Shown here: in pieces, positions 41,133-48,043 of the stretch
Position numbering within the stretch: position 1 is the stretch's first letter
How the letters are laid out: every line of letters begins with the position of its first letter
Assembly: GCA_022711355.1 (NCBI GenBank)
Contig: JAKLFE010000001.1
Coordinates: forward strand, 1 to 64,000
Direction of reading: 5' to 3'
DNA from: Spirochaetota bacterium
Lineage (GTDB): Bacteria; Spirochaetota; Spirochaetia; Treponematales; Rectinemataceae
Length of the DNA: 64,000 bases
The notes under the pieces: model-generated
What the model saw: the letters and a program-made list of their open reading frames with translations, nothing else
Told to the model about the DNA's origin: nothing
Database searches by the model: none
Translations under genes and position numbers: made by a program

Positions 41133-41476
41133 TGCTCAGCTCCCGAGCAATCGAAGAACAGCGCGACATCCTCGCGTCCAAGGCGAAGCTCGTCCGACTC
41201 CTGGAGTCGGTCGGCTGCACCGTCAGGTTCGCTCTGGAGGACGGGCGGCGCGACGAGCGCCGGCGCTTCCTCGTCGAGGTCCTCGCTCCGCTCGATACCG
41301 CCGAGCTCGACCTCGAGGCGGGGATGCGCGATCGGATCCTCCTCTCGTCGCTCGTCGAGTACGCCCTCGAGAACGGCCTCGGCGAGCTCGGCGAGATCTA
41401 CGCCCAAGCCGAGACCAGGGCCGCCGAAGAGATCCGTCAGCGGGACGAAGCCGCCGCAGAGGGCGGGAGACAGTAA
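41129..41476 (+). CDS. Hypothetical phage protein
   Basis: A 115-residue acidic helical protein (EEQRDILASKAKLVRLLESV, ENGLGELGEIYAQAETRAAE). The start may be GTG 41129 or ATG 41132. It ends with TAATG shared with the next gene. No family recognised. Confidence 0.55.
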   Translation: MMLSSRAIEEQRDILASKAKLVRLLESVGCTVRFALEDGRRDERRRFLVEVLAPLDTAELDLEAGMRDRILLSSLVEYALENGLGELGEIYAQAETRAAEEIRQRDEAAAEGGRQ

Positions 41477-41763
41477 TGCCGCGCTTCGAAGTCTCGATCG
41501 TCGTCTCTCTGCTCGTCGAGGCGGTCAATGAGTATGACGCTCGACACGTCGCCGTCGATTGTTGGGCCATTCGTCGAGCGGGGGGATTCTCGCAGGTAGG
41601 GCCGTGGAGTATCGAGCCCGGGGCCGCCAACGTCTCTTCGATTGCCGAGGGGCCGCTCCCTCCTCCGAAGAGGCCCACCGAAACCGCAGTACTTCCGAAG
41701 CCTCCGCCGGCGCGTATGCACTCGCGGCCGCAGGCGCGGGACCTCGAACTGGGGATCTTTTGA
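41476..41763 (+). CDS. Hypothetical phage protein
   Basis: A 95-residue protein with a beta-strand start (PRFEVSIVVSLLVEAVNEYD) and a Pro-rich tail. Its ATG overlaps the previous stop by one base; its stop overlaps the next TTG. No family recognised. Confidence 0.55.
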   Translation: MPRFEVSIVVSLLVEAVNEYDARHVAVDCWAIRRAGGFSQVGPWSIEPGAANVSSIAEGPLPPPKRPTETAVLPKPPPARMHSRPQARDLELGIF

Positions 41764-41972
41764 AGATATCGCCGTATCGGACCTGTGAATACTGCAGCCA
41801 TTTCCGGCGGCGGTTGACCTCGTGGGATTACTGCGAGAAGCAGGGCAAGCGCGCAAGGACCTGGGCCGGGAACGGATGCCGGCAGTTCGACGCGGCGGAT
41901 GCGGCTACGGAAGAGCGGATACGCGAGCTCGAGATACTCGAGGCTCGCCGCATGGTAGCAGCCCGGGCCTAG
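41760..41972 (+). CDS. Small Cys-rich phage protein
   Basis: A 70-residue protein with CEYCSHF...YCEKQ...GCRQF, a pattern typical of small phage zinc-binding proteins. It uses a TTG start overlapping the preceding TGA. Its TAG stop lies in the loop of a perfect hairpin that is also the left copy of an 18-bp direct repeat. Confidence 0.6.
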   Translation: MKISPYRTCEYCSHFRRRLTSWDYCEKQGKRARTWAGNGCRQFDAADAATEERIRELEILEARRMVAARA

Positions 41973-41980
41973 CCCGGGAA
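41963..41980 (+). repeat. 18-bp direct repeat, left copy (hairpin)
   Basis: CCGGGCCTAGCCCGGGAA, containing the perfect hairpin CCGGGC-CTA-GCCCGG. An identical copy lies at 42407-42424, so the pair brackets the lipoprotein gene. Confidence 0.9.
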
Positions 41981-42000
41981 GCCAGGGACAGGAGGGAGAC

Positions 42001-42387
42001 ATGAAGAAGCTCTTAGTTGTAGTCTTGGTGGTTTTTGCGCTGGCGCTCATGTTCGCCGGGTGCTCGGACGACGCGGTCGTAGCGCGGCACAATCTCGAAC
42101 GCTCGGAGCAGAACTTCGAGCTATATCGCCGCGTGGTTTTCTACAACGGCATCAACGGCGAATACATTCTGACCATCGAGGGCCGCCTTGCGATCATCGT
42201 GGACAGCGATGGCGATCTTGTCGTCACCGTAAAGACCGACTCAGGCGAGTACCTCAAGCACTACCTCGGCCTCTCAGATAACGTAACTTATTTCTCGGAA
42301 CAGCTCGAAGCGAGCGACGCCTCGGCGTCGCGGTATCGCGTCATTTTCAAGCCGTCAGTCATCATCCCGAACGTCAATCTCAAGTAA
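42001..42387 (+). CDS. Beta-sandwich lipoprotein
   Basis: This 128-residue protein has a lipoprotein signal (KKLLVVVLVVFALALMFAGC, Cys21) and then ARHNLERSEQNFELYRRVVF and GEYILTIEGRLAI, the hallmark of the beta-sandwich lipoprotein family found in many siphophages and prophages. Such phage lipoproteins are often suspected of superinfection exclusion, unproven here. AGGAGGG precedes the ATG. It is flanked by identical 18-bp repeats, as if inserted as a cassette. Confidence 0.72.
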   Translation: MKKLLVVVLVVFALALMFAGCSDDAVVARHNLERSEQNFELYRRVVFYNGINGEYILTIEGRLAIIVDSDGDLVVTVKTDSGEYLKHYLGLSDNVTYFSEQLEASDASASRYRVIFKPSVIIPNVNLK

Positions 42388-42406
42388 CCACACAACGAGA
42401 TTCTCA

Positions 42407-42424
42407 CCGGGCCTAGCCCGGGAA
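42407..42424 (+). repeat. 18-bp direct repeat, right copy (hairpin)
   Basis: Identical to 41963-41980. It lies between the lipoprotein stop (42387) and the strong ribosome-binding site of the Tad2-like gene. Confidence 0.9.
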
Positions 42425-42445
42425 TCGAATGAGAGGAGGACGGAT

Positions 42446-42739
42446 ATGGAAATGGGAAATGGATGCGTATCGCAGCCGGACGGCATCGTTCGATTCGGCT
42501 TCAGCGAAGCCCTGTGCAGAATCAAGCAGGGGGAGCACGTACGGCGCGCCGGCTGGAATGGTCGGAACATGTACGTAGCTCTTCAGTCCCCCGACGAGGG
42601 TAGCAAAAATACGCTGCCCTATCTCTATCTCGTGTACGAGCAGGACCCCATGCGCGTCTCGTTCCCCCAGGGCGCGCGAGTACCGTGGCTCGCCAGCCAG
42701 ACGGATCTCCTGGCCGAGGACTGGGAGCTCGCGGAGTAG
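42446..42739 (+). CDS. Tad2-like (DUF2829) anti-Thoeris protein
   Basis: This 97-residue protein matches the DUF2829/Tad2 pattern: FGFSEALCRIKQGEHVRRAG, WNGRNMYVALQSP, LPYLYLVY, then VPWLASQTDLLAEDWEL. Proteins of this family bind the cyclic-ADP-ribose-type signal made by Thoeris TIR proteins and so block that defence. Length and all conserved blocks agree. AGAGGAGG lies upstream. The function here is by family; specificity for a particular signal is not predictable by eye. Directly followed by the phage Dam gene. Confidence 0.8.
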   Translation: MEMGNGCVSQPDGIVRFGFSEALCRIKQGEHVRRAGWNGRNMYVALQSPDEGSKNTLPYLYLVYEQDPMRVSFPQGARVPWLASQTDLLAEDWELAE

Positions 42740-42791
42740 CCGCAAGGCGTGGCCAGCATGGACACCAATCGCCGTTGAAGCGAGGAGCATC

Positions 42792-43616
42792 GTGACAGCA
42801 TCCCCGGCTCGCCCCATCGTCCGCTACCACGGGGGCAAGTGGCGCCTCGCGCCCTGGATAATCAGCTTCTTCCCGGGCCACCGGACCTATGTTGAGCCCT
42901 ACGGGGGGGGGGCGAGCGTGCTATTGCGTAAGGACCGGAGCTACTGCGAGGTCTACAACGACCTCTCGAGCGAGATGGTCAATCTCTTCCGGATGGCGCG
43001 CGACCGCGGGCCGGAGCTCCGGCGCCTCGTCGAGTTGACTCCCTTCGCCCGCGAGGAGTTCGAGCTCTCTTACGAGGAGACCGACGATGCTCTCGAACAA
43101 GCCCGGCGGACGATGGTCCGCTGCGGCATGGGCGTCGGTTCGACCGCGACGAGCGCTCGCCACCGAACCGGCTTCCGAGGTTTGGCCACCCGTCGAGGGA
43201 CGCATCCCGGGACCGACTGGGCCGGCCTCGGAGCCAACCTCGAGGCAGTCATTGAGCGCCTTCAGGGCGTTGTCATCGAGCATCGTCCCGCACTCGACGT
43301 GATCCGCTACTACGACAGCCCCAGAACGCTCCACTACATCGACCCGCCCTACCTCGCCGAAACGCGGACCTGGCAATCCGGCAAGGGCCACTACGAGTAC
43401 GAGATGAGCGATCAGGACCACGAGGAACTCGCCGCGGCCCTTTGCGGCCTCGAGGGCGCCGTCATCGTTTCGGGGTACCCGAGCGCCCTCTATGAAGAAC
43501 TGTACCGCGGATGGGATCGCGCCGAGCGGGAAGCTCTCACCGACGGTTCAGCGCATAGGACAGAGGTCCTCTGGATGCGAGGACTCGACTTCGGCTTGTT
43601 TGCAGAGGAGGTGTAA
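42792..43616 (+). CDS. Phage Dam-family DNA adenine methylase
   Basis: This 274-residue N6-adenine methyltransferase has motif I VRYHGGKWRLAPWI with FVEPYGGG-type binding (TYVEPYGGGASVLL) and catalytic motif IV DPPY (IDPPYLAE), in the order expected for Dam/M.MboI-type enzymes. No restriction partner is adjacent, so it is likely a solitary methylase that masks phage DNA. GTG start after GCGAGGAG. The last residues lie 3 bp before the next gene. Confidence 0.9.
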   Translation: MTASPARPIVRYHGGKWRLAPWIISFFPGHRTYVEPYGGGASVLLRKDRSYCEVYNDLSSEMVNLFRMARDRGPELRRLVELTPFAREEFELSYEETDDALEQARRTMVRCGMGVGSTATSARHRTGFRGLATRRGTHPGTDWAGLGANLEAVIERLQGVVIEHRPALDVIRYYDSPRTLHYIDPPYLAETRTWQSGKGHYEYEMSDQDHEELAAALCGLEGAVIVSGYPSALYEELYRGWDRAEREALTDGSAHRTEVLWMRGLDFGLFAEEV

Positions 43617-43618
43617 GG

Positions 43619-43879
43619 ATGAAATACCGCGAATTGAAGGAACAGCTCTCCGCGCTCACTGAAGAGCAGCTTGAGCAGGAAGCCCGAACGGCCGGAGAAC
43701 TCAAGACCGAGAAGATCGAGAGCGTCTGGGTCCTCGAGGAGGATTATATCGATCCCTTCGGCGAGGGGGCCGAGCCGGTTTCCCACTTCGAACCCGACGA
43801 CGACTTCACCGCCGACGACATCGCAACCACGCCCCGTGCGGCGAGCAAAGGCGACGTCTTCCTTTCGCTCGAGGAATAA
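43619..43879 (+). CDS. Acidic hypothetical phage protein
   Basis: An 86-residue very acidic protein (KYRELKEQLSALTEEQLEQE... FEPDDDFTADDIATTP). AGGAGG lies upstream. It follows the methylase by 2 bp and abuts the next ATG. Similar small acidic proteins are frequent in phage early regions; function unknown. Confidence 0.6.
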   Translation: MKYRELKEQLSALTEEQLEQEARTAGELKTEKIESVWVLEEDYIDPFGEGAEPVSHFEPDDDFTADDIATTPRAASKGDVFLSLEE

Positions 43880-44176
43880 ATGAAACTCATGCTCCTGAAT
43901 CTCGCCAACTACAAGACTTCCCCTGCCCCCTGCTGCTTCGAGGAATGGAACTCTACGGCGAAGGCAATACGTCCCTGCGGGGCTCCGTCCGTCGTCAAGG
44001 CAGGCAATCGCAACCTCTGCGCCGAGCATGCGGTCTTCGCCGCGGCACGGGGGGGGGATCGGGAGCTCTTCATCGAAGGGAATCCCGATCGCAATGGAAA
44101 GCCGACCTTCCGCCAAGTCTCTCTCAAGCCGTTTCTCGATGCTCTACGGGCTAAAAATGCGTCCGCGCCGCTTTAG
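43880..44176 (+). CDS. Hypothetical phage protein
   Basis: A 98-residue protein with scattered Cys and His (CCFEEW, RPCGAPSV, NLCAEHAVF), possibly a metal-binding fold. It starts directly after the previous stop. The TAG stop lies in a CGCG-type hairpin like those near the 18-bp repeats. Confidence 0.55.
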   Translation: MKLMLLNLANYKTSPAPCCFEEWNSTAKAIRPCGAPSVVKAGNRNLCAEHAVFAAARGGDRELFIEGNPDRNGKPTFRQVSLKPFLDALRAKNASAPL

Positions 44177-44195
44177 CGCGGGAAAGGAGTTCCAC

Positions 44196-44579
44196 ATGAG
44201 GAAGATCGTCACGCTCCTCATGGCCATGACGCTGGCGGTGTGCTTCGCCCTGCCGGCGATCGCCAGCCCGCCCAGAGGGGAGCCCCCGCTCGAGGCCGTC
44301 CCCTCGAGCGGGGCCTCGAGCTACCCCCTCCCCGTCCTCGGCTTCGAGAAGGGCGCGATCGTCGGGATCGCCGCTCCGCCCGGCCGTACGATGAGCGTAC
44401 TCTTCGCGGAGCCCGTCATCGCCTACCTCGTCTACGCGGCCCTGGTCTTCACCGTCTACATGCTGGCCGGCCTCATGCGTCGCGGCACGTCCGCCAGGTA
44501 CCGCCTGAGGCCCACCTGCACCTACGACCCGCGGAGCCGGATGCACGCGCTCGCGCGGGACCAGACCGCCGGCGGCTGA
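44196..44579 (+). CDS. Small exported/membrane phage protein
   Basis: This 127-residue protein has a signal peptide (MRKIVTLLMAMTLAVCFALP) and a second hydrophobic helix (about 75-98, EPVIAYLVYAALVFTVYMLA), then a basic cytoplasmic tail. AAAGGAG precedes the ATG. Topology suggests a small membrane protein; the role is unknown. Confidence 0.6.
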   Translation: MRKIVTLLMAMTLAVCFALPAIASPPRGEPPLEAVPSSGASSYPLPVLGFEKGAIVGIAAPPGRTMSVLFAEPVIAYLVYAALVFTVYMLAGLMRRGTSARYRLRPTCTYDPRSRMHALARDQTAGG

Positions 44580-44590
44580 AGGCGAATGAT

Positions 44591-44757
44591 CCACACCCGG
44601 CGCGTCGGATGGGCCGACGGCCAGCCGGGGGCGCGGCGTGGCTGATAGCCATTGCGCCGCGCCGTTCATCGACAGAACGGCCGATGTGATCGGCCAGGGC
44701 TTCGAGCCCATACAGGGGCGGCCGGTACCAAGGCCCTCGTACCGCCACCGGCCGCCC
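44591..44757 (+). ncRNA. Cluster of perfect hairpins, possible structured RNA
   Basis: No gene fits in this gap. Instead several clean stems follow each other: CCAC/GTGG and CCCGG/CCGGG enclosing CGTCGG-atggg-CCGACG (44591-44641); GGCCGAT-gtg-ATCGGCC (44679-44695); GGGCT-tcg-AGCCC (44697-44709); and GGGCGGCCGGT (44716-44726) pairing with ACCGGCCGCCC (44747-44757). The tRNA-like element follows directly. High GC makes some stems likely by chance, but seven- and eleven-base perfect arms in series are notable. No known RNA family recognised. Confidence 0.45.
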
Positions 44758-44764
44758 GCTCTTC

Positions 44765-44853
44765 GTCCGCGTCGTTCAAGGCTGGAGGACGCCGATGTTG
44801 CATGGCGGTAGGGACCGCTCATCGGTATGCGGGGTCGACGCCCGTCGCGGACT
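44765..44853 (+). tRNA. Class-II tRNA-like element, anticodon position TGC
   Basis: A 7-bp perfect acceptor stem GTCCGCG/CGCGGAC encloses a D arm (GTTC/GGAC with GG in the loop), an anticodon arm (CCGAT/GGCGG, one mismatch and one G-T pair, loop GTTGCAT), a long variable arm (ACCG-CTCAT-CGGT) and a T arm (GCGGG/CCCGT, loop GTCGACG). Length, 89 nt, suits a class-II tRNA. TGC at 44799-44801 would read GCA (Ala), odd for a class-II body. G54 and the imperfect anticodon stem suggest a degenerate or specialised tRNA-like RNA. No CCA encoded. Confidence 0.5.
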
Positions 44854-44868
44854 AGCAGGGAGGGGATC

Positions 44869-45231
44869 ATGGACAACAACGCACAGGTAATCGAAACCAC
44901 AGAGGCCAGGCCCAGAACCGACCACTATCCGGCTGCGCTGGAGAAGATACTCACGGTCCTGGACTCGGGGGATCCGTGGGACGTGGCCGCCGCGATAACT
45001 GTACGGACCACGTACAACGAGGAGCGCCGGCTGCGGATGCGCTTCGAGCGCGGCGCCAACCAGCTCCAAGAAACGCTCGAGCGGATCCGCGAAGCGTTGC
45101 TCCCGGCGGTCGTCGAGCGGATCCTCGACAAGCTCGGAAGCGGCTCTATGGAGATCCCCCCTTCTGGGAGCGAGGACCGGAAGCGGCTCGTCGCGAGCCT
45201 GGTCGATACCCTCATCGGCTCGTTCAGGTGA
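44869..45231 (+). CDS. Hypothetical phage protein
   Basis: A 120-residue helical protein (DHYPAALEKILTVLDSGDPW, RGANQLQETLERIREALLPA). The ATG at 44869 has GGGAGGGG upstream. The frame-compatible extension to 44827 overlaps the tRNA-like element and is rejected. No family recognised. Confidence 0.6.
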   Translation: MDNNAQVIETTEARPRTDHYPAALEKILTVLDSGDPWDVAAAITVRTTYNEERRLRMRFERGANQLQETLERIREALLPAVVERILDKLGSGSMEIPPSGSEDRKRLVASLVDTLIGSFR

Positions 45232-45235
45232 GCGT

Positions 45236-45472
45236 ATGGCATCGAAGACGATCGAATTCTCCCTAATCCCTCGAATGCGCGCCGAGGCGGACATGTACGC
45301 CGAGGTCAAAGGGCATCGGAACGCCTCTGCGCTCGCCCTCTTCGCCCTCGTCCAGCACATGCAGCGATATGCCCTCAGCGAGGCCCAACGAGCCCGGTAC
45401 ATAGCCGACCACCCCGAAGCCGCCGCGCTCCTCAGGGCGGTACCGCCTGACGCCAATGGGGGCACATCATGA
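45236..45472 (+). CDS. Small hypothetical phage protein
   Basis: A 78-residue protein (KTIEFSLIPRMRAEADMYAE then NASALALFALVQHMQRYALS) with a ribbon-helix-helix-like start but no firm family. It ends overlapping the next ATG by 4 bp. Confidence 0.55.
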   Translation: MASKTIEFSLIPRMRAEADMYAEVKGHRNASALALFALVQHMQRYALSEAQRARYIADHPEAAALLRAVPPDANGGTS

Positions 45473-46035
45473 AGCCAGAAGAGAAGAACGCCATCCGGGA
45501 AGCCTTGGAGCTCGGGCGGGAATATGCCTCCAAGGCACTCTCCGACCACGATGCCGCGTACAAGCGACACCCGGCTACGGAGGCCGAACGGCAGGATATC
45601 GTCGAGGACATCGCACAGATCGATGCCGCCCTCGCCTCCACGCCAGAAACCAGGGCGCTGCAGGGGGCCGCCCAGGGGCTCCTCACCCTCATGGACGAGG
45701 TCCCGATCGACCCGAGCCTCGGCGACGAGACGGATCGTGTATTCTCGCGTGCCGAGTTCGCAGAACTTCGCGCCGCTCTCTGCCCCCGGCTTCCTTGCGG
45801 CCTAGGCCTGGGCGATTGCAGCGCCTCGATTCCCTCGGCCTGCGATGGCTGCGGAAACAATCCAGAGGTAGGGAAAGAACCGACTATTCCCATTCCCGAG
45901 CCCGAGGCGAAACCTGAGCCTGATAAGTGGGATCTCATCGCGCGAGAGATCTACGACATGGTGTGCCACGGACCAGGCGCCGAGCCCGCATACCTCGCCG
46001 AGGTTCTGCGCCGAGAGCTCGGGAAGGACTGCTAG
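45469..46035 (+). CDS. Hypothetical phage protein
   Basis: A 188-residue protein with a helical N-terminal half (KNAIREALELGREYASKALS) and a Cys-containing middle (LCPRLPCGLGLGDC, SACDGCG), a Pro/Glu linker and a short helical end. No family recognised. It abuts the next gene. Confidence 0.6.
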   Translation: MKPEEKNAIREALELGREYASKALSDHDAAYKRHPATEAERQDIVEDIAQIDAALASTPETRALQGAAQGLLTLMDEVPIDPSLGDETDRVFSRAEFAELRAALCPRLPCGLGLGDCSASIPSACDGCGNNPEVGKEPTIPIPEPEAKPEPDKWDLIAREIYDMVCHGPGAEPAYLAEVLRRELGKDC

Positions 46036-46467
46036 ATGAAAAGCCTGACGATTTACATAGCTAGTAGCTGGAAGAACCAGCACGCCGTGGAGCTCCTGAC
46101 CGACCGCCTCGAGGCCCTCGGCCACGTTGTGAAGTCGTTCGTCCGCGAATCTACGGACCTCGAGGGGATCGCCAATGCCGGCGGCCTCGATGCCTGGATC
46201 AACTCCAAGGACGGAAGGCAGAAATTCTATTTCGACACCGACGGCGCGACCGAGTCCGACCTCGTCGTCTACATCGGCCCGAGCGGGACCGACGCCTGGG
46301 CAGAGGTCGGCGCAGCCTGGGCCTCGGGCGTCGAAGTCCTCGGCCTCTGGGCCAAGGGCGAGGGCGCGGGCCTTATGCGGCGCATGGTGACCGAGTGGTT
46401 TGGGAACTACCGCGACCTCCTCGCGGCCATCGGAGAGCGGGCCGAGACAAACGCGAAGGATCGTTAA
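46036..46467 (+). CDS. Nucleoside 2-deoxyribosyltransferase-fold protein
   Basis: This 143-residue protein has the flavodoxin-like pattern of the nucleoside deoxyribosyltransferase/TIR-related superfamily: IYIASSWKN at the start, ESDLVVYIGPSGTDAWAEVG with a candidate catalytic E90, and a C-terminal helix. Enzymes of this fold cleave or exchange N-glycosidic bonds of nucleosides or NAD-type molecules. A role in nucleotide salvage or in countering NAD/cADPR-based defence is possible, but only the fold pattern is visible. Its stop overlaps the ATG of the replication gene. Confidence 0.6.
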   Translation: MKSLTIYIASSWKNQHAVELLTDRLEALGHVVKSFVRESTDLEGIANAGGLDAWINSKDGRQKFYFDTDGATESDLVVYIGPSGTDAWAEVGAAWASGVEVLGLWAKGEGAGLMRRMVTEWFGNYRDLLAAIGERAETNAKDR

Positions 46468-47396
46468 TGGAAGCGCTATCATTTTTCACACTCCAGGCAG
46501 ACGACTGGAACCAACCAGAAGCGGTCGCTCTCAGGCTGCGCTACAAGGCCGAAGGCTGGGCCATGCAGGGCCGTTACTGGGCCCTCTGTGGCATCGTGGC
46601 GCGCGCCGGCGGGAGCCTGGATCTCGGCGAGGACTACGTTCGCGCATACACGATGCGAGCCCTCGAGCTAGAGGAGGAGCCGTTCAAGGACCTCCTTTCG
46701 AAGCTGGAGGCGGTTCGGCTCATCGTCATTACGGGCCAGGTCGTCTCCGTACCCTCGGTCGACGAGGACCGGGATCGAATGCACACGGCCTCGACGAGGG
46801 GGAAGAAGGCTGCCGCTTCGAGGTGGAAGGCAGGCTCTTCTCCCCCTAGCAAGCGTCCCAGCCAGGAGGATCCGCCTCGGCAAGCCGAAGCCCCTCCCCC
46901 ACCGCCGCCCGCGGATCCGGACCCTCCCAATCCCTCGGAAGTCAAGGAAGAACAGCCGGAACTCATCCTCGAGACGCCCCAGGATCTCCCGGCGGCCGCT
47001 CCGATGCATGTGCAATGCACGAGCAATGCACATGCATTGCACATGCATATGCATCCGCAATGCACACGCATTCCGGATGCAATGCGAAGGAAGGAAGGAA
47101 GGAAGGAGAAGACAGAGAGAGCTCTACAAGCTCTCTCTGTCTTCTCCTCAGGAAGGAATCAAGAGGCGCGGTCCGCCGCGCTTGTGGATAACTCGGCGCT
47201 TCCCGGGAAGCGAAGCCCTCCAAGACCAAGAAGCGGTGAAGTGGAGGAGGATTCCTGGCTCGAGCTCGCCCACCTCTGGGGGCCGCTCTTCGAATGGGCA
47301 GCCCGGGAGGCTCGAGGCCTCCAGGCAAATCCCGTGCTGTACCTGAGGACGGAAAGACGAGCCGAAGCGTACGGAATCGCCGCCGCCGGGGCCTAG
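46467..47396 (+). CDS. Phage replication protein (Lin1244/Lin1753-like N-terminus)
   Basis: This 309-residue protein has an N-terminal domain (about 1-100, SFFTLQADDWNQPEAVALRL, AMQGRYWALCGIVARAGGSL) matching the DnaD-related Lin1244/Lin1753 domain of phage replication initiators. Residues 110-180 are Pro/Glu-rich linker. Residues about 180-230 (MHVQCTSNAHALHMHMHPQC then basic KEGRKEKTER) are low-complexity because they are encoded by an iteron cluster and a long inverted repeat. The C-terminal 70 residues are helical. As in lambda gene O, the origin appears to lie inside the initiator gene. Start overlaps the preceding stop (TAATG). Confidence 0.65.
   Translation: MEALSFFTLQADDWNQPEAVALRLRYKAEGWAMQGRYWALCGIVARAGGSLDLGEDYVRAYTMRALELEEEPFKDLLSKLEAVRLIVITGQVVSVPSVDEDRDRMHTASTRGKKAAASRWKAGSSPPSKRPSQEDPPRQAEAPPPPPPADPDPPNPSEVKEEQPELILETPQDLPAAAPMHVQCTSNAHALHMHMHPQCTRIPDAMRRKEGRKEKTERALQALSVFSSGRNQEARSAALVDNSALPGKRSPPRPRSGEVEEDSWLELAHLWGPLFEWAAREARGLQANPVLYLRTERRAEAYGIAAAGA
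47003..47148 (+). other. Candidate phage replication origin: iterons plus 20-bp perfect inverted repeat
   Basis: GCAATGCA occurs at 47012, 47023 and 47057, inverted as TGCATTGC at 47033 and as near-copy GCAATGCG at 47079, interspersed with ATGCAT/TGCACA variants. A run of GAAG/GGAA repeats (47087-47107) follows. Then AGGAGAAGACAGAGAGAGCT (47104-47123) and its exact reverse complement (47129-47148) are separated by CTACA. Related TGCATGAACGATGCA and GGCATTGCACG motifs recur downstream at about 47430-47490. Iterons plus a strand-asymmetric purine tract inside a replication gene is the classic layout of lambdoid origins. Confidence 0.6.
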
Positions 47397-47470
47397 CTGA
47401 ACGGAAAGCGCGGATAACGGGTAAATACCGTGCATGAACGATGCACGGAACGAGGGAGCTGTAGCGGAAT

Positions 47471-48040
47471 ATGGGCAGGCATTGCACGATATGCGAATCG
47501 ACACAACGGCCAGCAATCGAAGCCGCAATACTCGAGCATAAGCGGACGCGCGATATCTGCGAGGCCTTCGGCGTGACTCGCCGACAGATCCAAGGCCACC
47601 AGGCGCACATGGCCGCGGAGGCGAGCACCGCCGTGAGCCTCGCGCAGCAGGGCAAGCTCGACCTTGAGCCGAACATGTCGGATGAGAAAAAAAGGCGCCT
47701 TGGTACGTTCATATCCGCCTATGACGAGCTCCTCGATCTGCGCAAGAAGGCCCGGCATATCTACAGAACAGCATCCGGGAAAAGCGCGGACGCGAACAAG
47801 CTCGGGGCGATACGCGAGCTCTCGAACATCATGGAAACCATGGTAAAACTGCAGCTCGTGCAGCTCCGCGTGGAGGACGAAAGCAAGAAATCCGCGGTCC
47901 CGGAGGGATACATATCCGTCCTCGCGGTAAAGACCATGCTCATGCGGATCATTAAAAACTGTCCTGAATCGAAGCCCTTCATCGTCGGCGAGCTCGCGGA
48001 GCTCTCCGATACCGTGACGACCGGCGGATCCCAGGGGTAA
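47471..48040 (+). CDS. Probable terminase small subunit/DNA-binding protein
   Basis: This 189-residue protein has an N-terminal Cys/His cluster (GRHCTICEST) and a helix-turn-helix (AAILEHKRTRDICEAFGVTR then RQIQGHQAHM), followed by a long helical body (FISAYDELLDLRKKARHIYR). Its place two genes before the terminase ATPase and the HTH suggest the small subunit that recognises packaging sites; this is inference. It begins in sequence carrying further TGCA-type repeats. Confidence 0.5.
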   Translation: MGRHCTICESTQRPAIEAAILEHKRTRDICEAFGVTRRQIQGHQAHMAAEASTAVSLAQQGKLDLEPNMSDEKKRRLGTFISAYDELLDLRKKARHIYRTASGKSADANKLGAIRELSNIMETMVKLQLVQLRVEDESKKSAVPEGYISVLAVKTMLMRIIKNCPESKPFIVGELAELSDTVTTGGSQG

Positions 48041-48043
48041 GCA

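Noticed and set aside
44679-44714. A second degenerate tRNA upstream of the tRNA-like element
   Set aside because: GGGCTTCGAGCCC resembles a T arm, but no acceptor or anticodon arms pair around it.
47087-47148. CRISPR-like or simple-repeat expansion
   Set aside because: The GAAG run and the inverted repeat have no repeat-spacer periodicity; their place inside a replication gene fits an origin better.
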